Below are positions 26,463 to 35,774 of a DNA stretch of 64,000 nt, piece by piece. Made by a program: the position numbers and the translations under genes. How positions within the stretch are numbered: the first letter of the stretch is position 1; each line of letters opens with the position of its first letter. Under the pieces are notes generated by a model. The model ran no database searches. It saw only the letters and a list, made by a program, of their open reading frames with translations, and had not been told where the DNA came from. The DNA is from Corynebacterium meridianum (lineage in GTDB: Bacteria; Actinomycetota; Actinomycetes; Mycobacteriales; Mycobacteriaceae): positions 186,001 to 250,000 of the forward strand of contig NZ_JAEIOS010000013.1 of the NCBI RefSeq assembly GCF_016342265.1. The letters run 5' to 3'.

Positions 26463-28634
26463 GTGTATCCAACAGTGCGACAGGTCAGGCAGGGGGCGAT
26501 CCTGCTCCTGGCACTCGTTCTGGCCGTCTTCGGGTTGGCCGTCCCGGCCGGGACCGGAGTGGCTTCAGCGGCGGAATCGGCAGATCAGCAGACCCTCGTG
26601 ACACCCGTCCGGATCGACAGCGGGATCGCCGACTTCGGTCACAGCTTCCGGCTCGCGGAAGACGGTGAGAAAAGGTCTGTCGCACTGTTCGCGGTGGAGC
26701 TTCCGGAAGATAGACTGGCACGCGCCTACTGCATCAACGCGGTCGTCGCCAGCGCCGACGGCGGGCACAACCTGAGCAGCTTCGGTGCCGAGGGGATTCC
26801 CGGCGGACCCCACGTCCGCTGGATCCTGAAGAACGCTTACCCCGGGATCGAGGCCGATGAACTGGCCGAAAATGCCGGAGTGACGGGGACACTCTCCGAG
26901 AAGGACGCCATCACCGCCACCCAGTTCGCACTCTGGCACTTCACCAACCCCGACGTTCGCCGCCCCACGCTCATCGGAGTGGACGACGAGACCAGAGCCA
27001 GAATCGAGGAGGTCGCCGACCATCTGGTCGAACGCGCAGTCGCGGAGACCGCCCCCGAGGCCAACCTCGCCCTGACCCCACAGTCGTTCGACGGCCACGT
27101 CGGCTCCGATATCGGAGAGTTCACCGTTTCGTTTTCCGCGGACAACGGCGAGCTGACCATCGAGGAAGCGCCGGAGGGTGTCGAACTGGTCAACCTGGAC
27201 TCGGGTAGCACCGTCGGAACGCACACGGCGGTCACCTCGGGGCAGCGCTTCTCCGTCCGGGTCCCCGAAGGCCTCACTGCAGGTAGCGCGAAGCTCAAAC
27301 TCACCGCAGATGTACCGCTCCAGTCCGGCTCCGTCCTCGTCTACGAGGGTGGGAAGGCCCAGCAGCTGGCCCTGGTCTCCGACACCCATCCCGTGCAGCA
27401 GCAGGCCGTGTCGAAGGTCAACTGGACCGAGGTCCCGACTGTTGCACCGAAGATCGGTACCCGGGCCCGGGACAGGGAGGACAGTGACCAGATTCTGGCA
27501 TTCGACGGTGGAATCGTAGTGGACACCGTCAGCTACACCGGTCTCATTCCCGGAGAGCGCTACACCCTCACCGGTGTTCTCGTTGACGGAGAGACCCACA
27601 AGGCCATCGACGTGACCGCCCGACGGGTATTCACCCCGGAGGGCGCAGATGGTTCCGTCGACGTCGAGTTCACCGTTCCCGCCGGCTACGCCGGTCGAAA
27701 GCTCGTCGCATTCGAGCGGCTGTTCTCCGGCGATGACACGACCGCGGAACCTGTCGCCGTCCACGAGGATCCCGAGGATGCGGGCCAGACAGTCACCGTG
27801 GAGGAGGAGCCCGTCGTCGAGATTCCGGTGACCGAGATTCCGGTGACCGAAGAGCCTGTCGTTGAGGAGCCGGTGACCGAGGTGCCCGATACCGAGGATC
27901 CCACGGTTGAGGAGCCTGTCGTTGAGGTTCCTGTGGTGCAGATTCCGGTGACGGAGAAGCCTGTTGTCGAGGTGCCGGTGACTGAAGAGCCGGTCGTTGA
28001 GACTCCGGTGGTTGATGAGCCGATTGTCGAGGTTCCTGTGGTGCAGGTTCCGGTGACCGAGGACCCTGTTGTCGAGGTGCCGGTGACCGAAGAGCCGGTC
28101 GTTGAGACTCCGGTGGTTGACGAGCCTGTCGCCGGCGGAACCGAAGTCGAGGAGCCTGAGGAGGAGACCGTGACACCGGCCCCCGGTGACAACTGCACCG
28201 ATGGTCGGGGCCTGTTCTCCACCGACGATGACTGCGGACCTGCTCTTTCTGTACGGGGACTCGCGCTGGCACTGCTGCCTGCCGTGGTTCTGGCGGTGAT
28301 CGCCGGCGGCGCGTCGAGCGCAGTCGCCGTCACCGCACCGGTCACGGGTTCGTCGCACGCCTCCGTCGTCGATCACCCCCGTCGGGAGTCCGGTTCCGTC
28401 CATCCACCGGCGGCGACGTCGACCCCGGCCCTGGCCTCCGGGACTCCGTCGCAGCCCGGGCAGGCGCAGCCGCAGTCTCAGCTCGACGGTCAGCAGCCGC
28501 AGGCGGATCAGCCCAATCAGGTGAATGGGCAGCAGCTGGCGAACACCGGAGCAGACGTTCTGTTCATCGTTCTCGCGGGCCTGGTGCTCCTCCTGCTCGG
28601 GGCAGGGCTCCTTGAGCGTAGGCGGCGCGCCTAG
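26463..28634 (+). CDS. Thioester-domain surface adhesin with VaFE domain and LANTG anchor
   Basis: About 723 residues, exported and sortase-anchored. Order: signal peptide (1-35, cut near ASAAES); TQXA thioester domain with candidate cross-link Cys90 in AYCINAV and Gln154 in TATQFALWHF; a beta domain (200-320); a VaFE-type repeat (about 335-430, ending RKLVAFERLF); a Pro/Val/Glu stalk (435-560) with two 35-residue repeats; an unexpected hydrophobic segment (about 595-625); a Pro/Gln-rich wall spacer; LANTG, membrane helix and RRRRA tail. Thioester domains bind host surfaces covalently in Gram-positive relatives. AAAGG lies 5-8 nt before GTG 26463; GTG at 26454 is an alternative start. No sortase gene is adjacent. 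Confidence 0.85.
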   Translation: MYPTVRQVRQGAILLLALVLAVFGLAVPAGTGVASAAESADQQTLVTPVRIDSGIADFGHSFRLAEDGEKRSVALFAVELPEDRLARAYCINAVVASADGGHNLSSFGAEGIPGGPHVRWILKNAYPGIEADELAENAGVTGTLSEKDAITATQFALWHFTNPDVRRPTLIGVDDETRARIEEVADHLVERAVAETAPEANLALTPQSFDGHVGSDIGEFTVSFSADNGELTIEEAPEGVELVNLDSGSTVGTHTAVTSGQRFSVRVPEGLTAGSAKLKLTADVPLQSGSVLVYEGGKAQQLALVSDTHPVQQQAVSKVNWTEVPTVAPKIGTRARDREDSDQILAFDGGIVVDTVSYTGLIPGERYTLTGVLVDGETHKAIDVTARRVFTPEGADGSVDVEFTVPAGYAGRKLVAFERLFSGDDTTAEPVAVHEDPEDAGQTVTVEEEPVVEIPVTEIPVTEEPVVEEPVTEVPDTEDPTVEEPVVEVPVVQIPVTEKPVVEVPVTEEPVVETPVVDEPIVEVPVVQVPVTEDPVVEVPVTEEPVVETPVVDEPVAGGTEVEEPEEETVTPAPGDNCTDGRGLFSTDDDCGPALSVRGLALALLPAVVLAVIAGGASSAVAVTAPVTGSSHASVVDHPRRESGSVHPPAATSTPALASGTPSQPGQAQPQSQLDGQQPQADQPNQVNGQQLANTGADVLFIVLAGLVLLLLGAGLLERRRRA
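27921..28130 (+). repeat. Two tandem 105-bp units in the adhesin stalk
   Basis: Units at 27921-28025 and 28026-28130 each encode 35 residues beginning VEVPVVQ and containing PVTEEPVVETPVVDEP. A degenerate half-unit precedes them. Unit number probably varies between strains. Confidence 0.75.
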
Positions 28635-28691
28635 CGTCCGGGTCGTCTGACCGGCGCCGTTATCCATCTGATGCCGGGCCAGGCAAATCAG

Positions 28692-28735
28692 AAAGGGGCG
28701 GGCCCACCACATGATCGTGGTGGGCCCGCCCCTTT
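28692..28735. terminator. Bidirectional terminator
   Basis: Perfect 19-bp stem (28692-28710 with 28717-28735; arm AAAGGGGCGGGCCCACCAC) and 6-nt loop, flanked by A-run and T-run. It serves both the adhesin gene and the convergent aminotransferase gene. Confidence 0.9.
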
Positions 28736-28751
28736 TTCGCGCTGTGACCCG

Positions 28752-29774
28752 CTACTGCACGTCATCCCAGGCGGTGAGGAACTGATTGAGTTCTTCACCG
28801 GTGGTCACGGTGACGCGAACGCCCTCGTCGAAGGCACGGATGAGGACGCCGCGTTCTGCGAGCGCCTCGGCGAACTCCCGGGCACGGGTGGTGGGGATCC
28901 AGACGAAGTTCGTCTGTGATTCGACCGCCTCCGGGATCCGGGCGATCAACGCCTCACGCTGTTCGACGGCTTCGTCGGTGCGCTGGAGCAGCTCGTCTGC
29001 GGCGGCCAGAGACGCCAGGGCTCCGGCCTGGCCGACGGCATTCACACTGAATGGGAGTGCCATGCGATTCACGGCATCGATGATCTGTGGATTGCCGAAG
29101 GCGTAGCCGATGCGTACTCCGGCGAGGCCGTAGGCCTTGGAGAACGTCCGCATGCCGACGAGGTTCGGATACCGGTCGAGGAGTTCCGTGGAGACCGGGT
29201 TGTTCTCGTCGCGGACGTATTCGATGTACGCCTCGTCGAGGACGACGACGATGTCGTCGGGGATACGGTCCATGAACGCGGTGAACTCGTCCTCGGTGAT
29301 GTTCGTGCCGGTCGGGTTGTTCGGGTTGCAGACGAAGATGAGCCGGGTCCGGTCGGTCACCGCGGCCGCCATAGCGTCGAGGTCGTGCCGGTGGTTGTCG
29401 TCGAGAGGGACCATCACGGGATTGGCACCCACGACGAGACAGAATATGGGATAGGCCTCGAAGCTGCGCCACGCGAAGATGACCTCATCACCGGCTTTGC
29501 AGGTGGCCTGAACAATCTGCTGGCAGAGCGCCGAGGAACCGCAGCCCACGGCGATCTTTTCCGGGGTGAGCCCCAGTGCGTCCGAGAGTTCCGCCTTCAG
29601 CGCGACGACCCCCATGTCCGGGTACCGGTTCGCGGTGCGGGCGGCTTCGGTCATCGCCTCGATCGCGCTCGGTAGAGGCGGGTGGGCTGCCTCGTTGCTG
29701 GACAGTTTCAGGGCATCCGGTACTGCGCGGCCCGGAATATAGGCGGGAATGGCGGAGACATCGTTTCGGATCAT
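28752..29774 (-). CDS. pat: Aromatic amino acid / histidinol-phosphate aminotransferase (Pat/HisC2 type)
   Basis: PLP enzyme of fold type I, 340 residues from ATG 29774. Conserved LSSNEAAHPPLPSA, CGSSALCQQI, NPNNPTGT, VVLDEAYIEY and the Schiff-base lysine in RTFSKAYGLAGVRIGYA. The corynebacterial Pat branch makes tyrosine or phenylalanine from the prephenate-derived keto acids, which fits the nearby tyrA; histidinol phosphate is an alternative substrate. Leaderless: TAGTGT (29782-29787, minus strand) then 7 nt then ATG. Confidence 0.85.
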   Translation of the reverse strand: MIRNDVSAIPAYIPGRAVPDALKLSSNEAAHPPLPSAIEAMTEAARTANRYPDMGVVALKAELSDALGLTPEKIAVGCGSSALCQQIVQATCKAGDEVIFAWRSFEAYPIFCLVVGANPVMVPLDDNHRHDLDAMAAAVTDRTRLIFVCNPNNPTGTNITEDEFTAFMDRIPDDIVVVLDEAYIEYVRDENNPVSTELLDRYPNLVGMRTFSKAYGLAGVRIGYAFGNPQIIDAVNRMALPFSVNAVGQAGALASLAAADELLQRTDEAVEQREALIARIPEAVESQTNFVWIPTTRAREFAEALAERGVLIRAFDEGVRVTVTTGEELNQFLTAWDDVQ

Positions 29775-29902
29775 GTGTCTCACACTACAACCAGCAGAGT
29801 CGGGAGTGTGTGGCCTGTGGTTTTGCCGTGGCGGGGAGACTCGGGGTAACATCATCGCTGGTTTCACGTCATCTGCATCCGTGCGATGTCCGTGGGATCG
29901 AT

Positions 29903-29994
29903 GGAGGCGTGCCAGAGCGGCCGAATGGGACTCACTGCTAATGAGTTGTCTTCCTAACAGAGGACCGGAGGTTCAAATCCTCTCGCCTCCGCCA
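29903..29994 (+). tRNA. tRNA-Ser (GCU)
   Basis: Acceptor GGAGGCG pairs with CGCCTCC (29984-29990), discriminator G, CCA encoded. Anticodon GCT in ACTGCTAATG; long variable arm. Confidence 0.95.
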
Positions 29995-30016
29995 CCCGCA
30001 AGGGTCAACTGAATAA

Positions 30017-30089
30017 GCGCCCGTAGCTCAACGGATAGAGCATCTGACTACGGATCAGAAGGTTGGGGGTTCGAATCCCTCCGGGCGCA
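30017..30089 (+). tRNA. tRNA-Arg (ACG), copy 1
   Basis: 73 nt; acceptor GCGCCCG / CGGGCGC; anticodon ACG in CTACGGA, so A34 is the expected TadA target (inosine). CCA is not encoded in this copy. Identical in body to copy 2. Confidence 0.96.
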
Positions 30090-30111
30090 CTCTGTGTTGA
30101 GACAGAAACGG

Positions 30112-30149
30112 AAACGGCCCCACCCCGGGTAACGGGGCGGGGCCGTTTT
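30112..30149 (+). terminator. Terminator after first tRNA-Arg
   Basis: GC-rich hairpin AAACGGCCCC ... GGGGCCGTTT followed by CTTTT. Confidence 0.8.
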
Positions 30150-30251
30150 CTTTTACCGGATATGATCTTTCACCTGGGTATTTGTCGAGTCTTTCGGGGC
30201 GGGTGTAATGTAGAATCTCGTTGCCGGGGCCGCCATGGTCCAAGGCCGCAT

Positions 30252-30327
30252 GCGCCCGTAGCTCAACGGATAGAGCATCTGACTACGGATCAGAAGGTTG
30301 GGGGTTCGAATCCCTCCGGGCGCACCA
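30252..30327 (+). tRNA. tRNA-Arg (ACG), copy 2
   Basis: Same 73-nt body as copy 1 but followed by an encoded CCA. The two copies are 162 bp apart with a terminator between them, so each must have its own promoter. Confidence 0.96.
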
Positions 30328-30334
30328 CAGTTTG

Positions 30335-30370
30335 AAGGCCCGGTACCGTGACCACGCGGTACCGGGCCTT
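30335..30370. terminator. Terminator between tRNA-Arg copy 2 and tyrA
   Basis: Perfect 14-bp stem AAGGCCCGGTACCG / CGGTACCGGGCCTT, 8-nt loop, between convergent units. Confidence 0.85.
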
Positions 30371-30385
30371 TCATGTGCGTGCCGG

Positions 30386-31399
30386 TCAGTACACCTCGAT
30401 ACGGGCGCCGAGCATTTCCGCGTGGGCGAGCTGGTTGATCCAGCCGGGCGTACCGGGCTGGAACCGGATCACCGGACGTGGAGAGGCGAGAAGGCCGCCG
30501 TTGTCGGTGTGCATCCCGGAGCGCGCCTCGTACCGGATCCGGGACCGGTAGCCGGAGTCAACGAGTTCCTCGATGCTGGGGCGTTTGTCCGCGAGATTCG
30601 CGCGGACGTCGTTGAGCAGTGCGAGCGTCTCGTCCAGGGCGTTGAGAAGCGCCTCGTTGTTCGTCTCGCACATGGCGCGCACCAGGGAGGGGGCGCTGCC
30701 CGCGACGCGGGTGCCGTCGCGGAAGCTGCCCGCGGCGAGAGACAGGGCGAGTGCCCCGCCGTTGTCGCCGACGATCGCGAGCGACTCCGCGAGCAGGTGC
30801 GGGAGATGGGAGATCCGGGCGACTGCGGCATCGTGGTTCCCGACCTGCGCCGGGATGACCTCGGCACCGACGCGGGTCGCCATGTGCACCACGTCAATCC
30901 AGAGGGACACCCACTGTGCGGGCGGGGGAGTGTCGTCCAGGGCACGGTCGAAGGTGACCACCCAGGCCGCCCCCTTGAACAGGTCGCGTTGGCTGGCGGT
31001 CCAGCCGCTGTCCGCGGTGCCGGCCATCGGGTGTCCACCGACGTAGCGGTCGGCCATGCCACGTTCACGGACGAGCTCCAGCACCTTCGTCTTCACGCTC
31101 ACCACATCGGTGAATCCGCAGTCGGGTGCGTGGTTGTCGATGGTGTCGAGGAGCGTGGGAATTGCGGGCATCGGGGTCGCCATCACGATCAGTGCGCCGC
31201 ACTCCTGTGCCTTCTCCAGGACATCGGGGAGGGAATCGGTGACGTCATAGCCGTCGTCAGCGGCGGCGCGGGCCGCGGACGGCGAACGGTTGTATCCGAA
31301 TACCGGGTGCCCGGAGGCGGCGAGATCGCGGAGCAGTGATCCGCCGATCAGTCCGAGGCCGAGGACACAGACGGGCCGGGAAATTGCGGTGGTGGTCAT
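30386..31399 (-). CDS. tyrA: Prephenate dehydrogenase TyrA
   Basis: Oxidative decarboxylation of prephenate (or the arogenate analogue) toward tyrosine. 337 residues from ATG 31399. NAD(P) site VCVLGLGLIGGSLLRDLAASG; catalytic-region GGHPMAGTADSGW; helical C-terminal dimer domain with ISHLPHLLAESLA. A longer open frame extends upstream across tadA in the opposite sense and is spurious. GGGAGGA ribosome site. No ACT domain follows. Confidence 0.9.
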   Translation of the reverse strand: MTTTAISRPVCVLGLGLIGGSLLRDLAASGHPVFGYNRSPSAARAAADDGYDVTDSLPDVLEKAQECGALIVMATPMPAIPTLLDTIDNHAPDCGFTDVVSVKTKVLELVRERGMADRYVGGHPMAGTADSGWTASQRDLFKGAAWVVTFDRALDDTPPPAQWVSLWIDVVHMATRVGAEVIPAQVGNHDAAVARISHLPHLLAESLAIVGDNGGALALSLAAGSFRDGTRVAGSAPSLVRAMCETNNEALLNALDETLALLNDVRANLADKRPSIEELVDSGYRSRIRYEARSGMHTDNGGLLASPRPVIRFQPGTPGWINQLAHAEMLGARIEVY

Positions 31400-31436
31400 C
31401 TGACAATCCTCCCATATCGCGACTACGGTTACCGGT

Positions 31437-31964
31437 ATGGATTCCAATGGCTTTGACAGCGACACCGGTGAGCATGACGATGATCTCTGCTTCGCCGTGA
31501 CCGTCTCCCGGACGGGCGGGGAGTGGGACGTCCGCGAGATCGACGACTGTTTCGATTCTATCGATGACGCCGTGGCCGCGGTCGGGCGTCTGCGCAGTGA
31601 GAGCGCCTCGTTCGCGATGCTCTGCGTCGATGACGAGTATTTCATCATCCTCCGGCCGGCGCCGGGTGGTGTCCGGTTGCTGCTGTCGGACGCGACGATG
31701 GCCATCGACGACGATCTCGCCGCCGGTGCACTCGACGAGATCGGTGCGGACATCCCGGAACTGGACTCCGACGAGCTGGACAAGGTCGATCCCTGGGCGG
31801 AGGGGGACATCGAGATCCTCGCCGATCTCGGTGTCAGCGAGCAGGTGATGACCGTCATCTGCGACGACTCGGAGTTGTGGGCCTCGGAGCAACTGCTGAG
31901 GATCGCCGCGGAGCTCGGTTTCGAGTCCGAACTCGCGGACGCCGTCGACCTCGACATCGACTGA
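31437..31964 (+). CDS. tRNA adenosine deaminase-associated protein
   Basis: 175 residues, strongly acidic, matching the actinobacterial family always found just upstream of tadA. Starts DSNGFDSDTG, then CFAVTVSRTGGEWDVREID and a C-terminal helical region. Function unproven; a TadA partner or regulator is inferred from constant linkage. Leaderless start: TACGGT 31424-31429, 7 nt, ATG 31437. The gap to tadA is 15 nt. Confidence 0.85.
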   Translation: MDSNGFDSDTGEHDDDLCFAVTVSRTGGEWDVREIDDCFDSIDDAVAAVGRLRSESASFAMLCVDDEYFIILRPAPGGVRLLLSDATMAIDDDLAAGALDEIGADIPELDSDELDKVDPWAEGDIEILADLGVSEQVMTVICDDSELWASEQLLRIAAELGFESELADAVDLDID

Positions 31965-31979
31965 CGGACTGGCCTCCGT

Positions 31980-32459
31980 ATGCCGGTACTGCCTGACCCG
32001 GAATGGCTGTTCCGCGCCGAGACGCTCATGCTCCGGGCGATCGAGGTTGCCCGGACGACCCCGCCCGGTGATGTGCCGGTCGGAGCGGTCGTCATCGATT
32101 CGTCGGGCCGGGAACTGGCCGTGGCGACGAACCGTCGGGAGACGGATTCCGACCCCACCGCGCACGCGGAAATCCTCGCGATCCGGCGGGCGGCGGCCCG
32201 CCACGGTGACGGGTGGCGGCTGACGGGATGCACACTCGTCGTGACCCTGGAACCGTGCACGATGTGTGCCGGGGCGCTCCTGGACGCCCGCATCGGCGAG
32301 GTCATCTTCGGGGCGTACGAACCCAAGACCGGGGCGTGCGGCAGTGTCCACGATGTGCTCCGGCCGCCCGGCGCGGTGCGCTGGCCCGAGGTCCGTGGGG
32401 GTGTTCTGGGTGGGCGGTGCGCTGAACTCATGACCGGCTTCTTCGGCACGATCCGGTGA
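31980..32459 (+). CDS. tadA: tRNA-specific adenosine deaminase TadA
   Basis: Zinc hydrolase converting A34 to inosine in tRNA-Arg(ACG). 159 residues; zinc and proton-shuttle motif HAEILAIR, and PCTMC with the two zinc cysteines (TLEPCTMCAGALLDAR). Both copies of the expected substrate tRNA lie about 2 kb upstream. Confidence 0.93.
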   Translation: MPVLPDPEWLFRAETLMLRAIEVARTTPPGDVPVGAVVIDSSGRELAVATNRRETDSDPTAHAEILAIRRAAARHGDGWRLTGCTLVVTLEPCTMCAGALLDARIGEVIFGAYEPKTGACGSVHDVLRPPGAVRWPEVRGGVLGGRCAELMTGFFGTIR

Positions 32460-32739
32460 CATACGGGGGTTTCAGGGCGGTCCGTCAATGGTCGGATGAC
32501 AGTGTCGGTTCGCTGGGATTATCGCTGTAGCCGGACGTGGTCGGGAGAAGATGGTCCCCCTCCTCAGGGCGGTTTCATGTGTATCTCCTGTGGTTCGACT
32601 GAACCGCATTTCAGGTGGTACTTTTCGGTGCCTGTGCCAGATAACATTCCGGATAAAGTTGCCCCACGGACGTGCCTGTTCCGCGGAATGCACCTAGTAT
32701 GGGGTTTCCGATCAACCGACTGACAAAGGAGATTTCATC

Positions 32740-32937
32740 ATGGGTTTCGATAGCAAGGCTGACGATCTCGGCGGCAAGATCAAGGAAGGCGTCGGCGAGG
32801 CGACCGACAACGAGAGCCTGGCCAACGAGGGCCGCGCCGATCAGGTCAAGTCCGACATCAAGGAGGGCGTCGAGAAGGCCGAGGAGGCCGTCCGTGACGC
32901 CGCCGACAAGGTCAAGGACATCTTCGACAAGAAGTAA
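32740..32937 (+). CDS. CsbD-family stress protein
   Basis: 65 residues, highly charged, helical, with the family pattern: GGKIKEGVGEATDNESLANEGRA then a second amphipathic helix. Abundant general-stress protein of unknown molecular role. RBS AAAGGAG. Upstream 32460-32739 holds only regulatory DNA; TAGTAT at 32695-32700 is a possible -10. Confidence 0.88.
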   Translation: MGFDSKADDLGGKIKEGVGEATDNESLANEGRADQVKSDIKEGVEKAEEAVRDAADKVKDIFDKK

Positions 32938-33002
32938 CCCGTCGCGGCACGGCTGGCGTGGGAATTTGTTACCCGACGCCCCGTGCGGTTAGGCTGGTCG
33001 GC

Positions 33003-33093
33003 GGTGGCGTGTCCGAGCGGCCGAAGGTGCTCGCCTCGAAAGCGAGTGTTGGGTAATCCCCAACCGGGGGTTCAAATCCCCCCGCCACCGCCA
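33003..33093 (+). tRNA. tRNA-Ser (CGA)
   Basis: Acceptor GGTGGCG / CGCCACC, discriminator G, CCA encoded. Anticodon CGA in CCTCGAAAG; long variable arm. Confidence 0.95.
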
Positions 33094-33097
33094 GTCG

Positions 33098-33127
33098 AAG
33101 AGACCCCCGGATCCCCGGGGGTCTCTT
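33098..33127 (+). terminator. Terminator after tRNA-Ser(CGA)
   Basis: Perfect 13-bp stem AAGAGACCCCCGG / CCGGGGGTCTCTT ending in T-run. Confidence 0.85.
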
Positions 33128-33279
33128 TCTGTTTGGGGTATCCCCGGTGCTCCGCGCGTCAGGGGGTCGTCTCGTATTACAGTGGCACCGGTACCGCGCC
33201 ACGGTGGCGCGACGGACCACGCGGGTTCCGTATCCTGACACACACCGACGAATCACGCCGCGACAGAGGAGAAACACCT

Positions 33280-35748
33280 GTGGCCAAGCTGCTGTATAAA
33301 CTCGGACGCTGGTCTTTCCGGCGGAAATGGGTCGTCCTCGTCGCGTGGGTGATCATCATCGCGGGTGTCGGCGGCAGTGCGGGTGCTCTCCAGCGGGGGT
33401 TCAACGACATCTTCAACATCCCCGGTACCGCCTCCGAAGCGGCCGCGGACTCCCTCGTCCGGAACTTCCCGGACCAGCGCAACCCGCTGACCTCAACGGG
33501 CGTGACGATGGTGTTCGCGGCCCCGGAGGGGCAGCGGCTCGATGAGCCCCGTTACACGGAGGCGATCGACCGGGTCATCGCCGACATCGACGAGCACGTA
33601 CCCGGAGTGATCGACCGGGACCGTTTCGGCAACCCGGTCAGGCTCAATCCGAAGCTGCAGAAGGCGGTCATCGACCAGTCGGTCTCCGCGGGTCTACCGG
33701 AGGAGACCGCGGAGGCTGACGCGGAGAATCTCGCGCTGGTCAGCCCGGACGGGCGGATCGGCTACACCAGCTTCAGTCTCGATGTTCCCCTGCCCGCCGA
33801 CGTCACTGACGAACAGCGGGCCGCAATCCGTGCCGCGATGGATGTCGGACGTGAGGCCGGACTCCAGGTGGAGACCGGCGGCCCCGCGTTCGGTGATCCC
33901 CTGGTGATCAAGTCGACGAGTGAGATCATCGGTCTCGGCGTGGCGTTCCTCGTCCTGCTGTTCACGTTCGGTTCCTTCATCGCCGCGGGCCTGCCGCTGA
34001 TCACTGCCGTCGTCGGTATCTCAGTGGGATCCTCGGCGATCCTCATCGCCACCCACTTCGCGCCCCTGAACAACGTCACACCGGTTCTGGCGGTGATGCT
34101 CGGGCTGGCCGTCGGCGTGGACTACACCCTGTTCATCCTGTCCCGCTACCGCGCCGAACGAAACCACGGGCACGGGAGGAACTCCCCCGAACACGCGGCG
34201 GGCATGGCCGTCGGCACCGCCGGCTCCGCAGTCGTGTTCGCCGGGCTGACCGTCATCATCGCCCTGGTCGCCCTGACGATGGTCCGCATCCCGTTCCTCT
34301 CCTGGATGGGTGTCTCCGCCGCGTTCACCGTCGCCGTCGCCGTCGCCGTCGCGCTCACCCTCCTGCCCGCCCTGCTCGGGCTGTTCGGTCGGTTCGCGTT
34401 CGCGGGCCGGGTCCCCGGTCTCGGAGCACGTCGCCGCCCGGAGCGGGATGAAGGTGACTCCACCGAGGAGGGGGCCCGGAAACGCTCCAAGGGCCGTTCC
34501 TGGGTGACTTTCGTGCACCGGGCACCCGCCCTCGTGCTCACCGTCGTCGTCCTCGGGCTGTCCGCACTGTCCTACCCCGTCCTCAACCTGCAGATGGCGT
34601 TGCCGTCGGACAGCACGTTCAGCAAGAGCTCCACGCAACGGAAATCCGCGGATCTGCTGGCCGAGGGCTTCGGCGCGGGAATCAACTCCCCGTTCCTCAT
34701 GATCATCGACGCCCATGACGTCGACCCCGACGCCCGGATACTCCGCCCCCTCGTCGATGCCCAACGCGCGGGCGATCCCGAGGGATTCAACCCCGTGGAC
34801 GCGGCGGCGATGGCCTCCTACGCCTATGTCGCGCAGCGGTACAACACGAACCCGGACATCAAACACGTCCAGATCATCGGGCTCTCCGAGGACATGCGGG
34901 CCGCCCAGCTCCTGATCACTCCGCGCAGCGGCCCCGCCGACCCCGTGACCTCCCAGCTGCTCGGATCGCTGCGCGCGAGCGACCGCGAGATCGAGGACGC
35001 CACCGGCATCGACATCGGCGTCACCGGTCTCACCCCGATCCAGCGCGACGTGACGAAGAAGCTCGCCGAGGCGATGCCCGTCTATCTCGCCGTCGTCGTC
35101 GGACTCGCCATCGTGCTCCTGCTCGTGGTGTTCCGCTCCATCATGGTGCCCGTCATCGCTGGCCTCGGGTTCCTGCTGTCGGTCGGCGCGGCCTTCGGTG
35201 TCACCGTCCTGTTCTGGCAGGAGGGGCTGTGGGGCATCGTCGACACGCCGGCCCCGATCATCTCGTTCATGCCGATCTTCCTCATCGGCGTCACCTTCGG
35301 CCTCGCGATGGACTACCAGATGTTCCTGGTGACCCGCATGCGCGAGCACTGGATAGCCACCGGCGGGAAGCGTACCGGGGGATCGCGTTACAACGCCGTC
35401 GAGGAATCCGTCATCGAGGGATTCAGCATGGGGGCCCGCGTGGTCACCTCCGCCGCGCTCATCATGATCGCAGTGTTCGCCGCGTTCATCGATCAGCCGC
35501 TGCCGTTCATCAAGATCTTCGGCTTCGCCCTCGGCGCCGGTGTCCTCTTCGACGCCTTCTTCATCCGCATGAGCCTCGTGCCCGCCGCAATGTTCCTGCT
35601 CGGCCGCGCGACCTGGTGGATGCCGAAATGGCTGGACCGCATCCTGCCGACCCTGGACATCGAGGGGGCCGTGCTGGAGGAACAGTTCGACGGGCCCCGA
35701 CCCGCGCCGGTGGAGTCGGCGAAGGTGGCCGCCGATACCCGCGGCTGA
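33280..35748 (+). CDS. MMPL-family RND transporter
   Basis: 822 residues, start GTG 33280 with AGAGGAG upstream. Two homologous halves, each one helix, a large extracytoplasmic domain and a five-helix bundle. The proton-relay Asp-Tyr pairs are intact in both halves: GVDYTLFILSRYR and AMDYQMFLVTRMR. A charged cytoplasmic loop (about 480-510) separates the halves. Corynebacterial members move trehalose-mycolates or other lipids; the substrate here is unknown. No lipid-synthesis gene is adjacent. Confidence 0.88.
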   Translation: MAKLLYKLGRWSFRRKWVVLVAWVIIIAGVGGSAGALQRGFNDIFNIPGTASEAAADSLVRNFPDQRNPLTSTGVTMVFAAPEGQRLDEPRYTEAIDRVIADIDEHVPGVIDRDRFGNPVRLNPKLQKAVIDQSVSAGLPEETAEADAENLALVSPDGRIGYTSFSLDVPLPADVTDEQRAAIRAAMDVGREAGLQVETGGPAFGDPLVIKSTSEIIGLGVAFLVLLFTFGSFIAAGLPLITAVVGISVGSSAILIATHFAPLNNVTPVLAVMLGLAVGVDYTLFILSRYRAERNHGHGRNSPEHAAGMAVGTAGSAVVFAGLTVIIALVALTMVRIPFLSWMGVSAAFTVAVAVAVALTLLPALLGLFGRFAFAGRVPGLGARRRPERDEGDSTEEGARKRSKGRSWVTFVHRAPALVLTVVVLGLSALSYPVLNLQMALPSDSTFSKSSTQRKSADLLAEGFGAGINSPFLMIIDAHDVDPDARILRPLVDAQRAGDPEGFNPVDAAAMASYAYVAQRYNTNPDIKHVQIIGLSEDMRAAQLLITPRSGPADPVTSQLLGSLRASDREIEDATGIDIGVTGLTPIQRDVTKKLAEAMPVYLAVVVGLAIVLLLVVFRSIMVPVIAGLGFLLSVGAAFGVTVLFWQEGLWGIVDTPAPIISFMPIFLIGVTFGLAMDYQMFLVTRMREHWIATGGKRTGGSRYNAVEESVIEGFSMGARVVTSAALIMIAVFAAFIDQPLPFIKIFGFALGAGVLFDAFFIRMSLVPAAMFLLGRATWWMPKWLDRILPTLDIEGAVLEEQFDGPRPAPVESAKVAADTRG

Positions 35749-35774
35749 TCAGCTCCGGCGCTACAGTGACAGTC

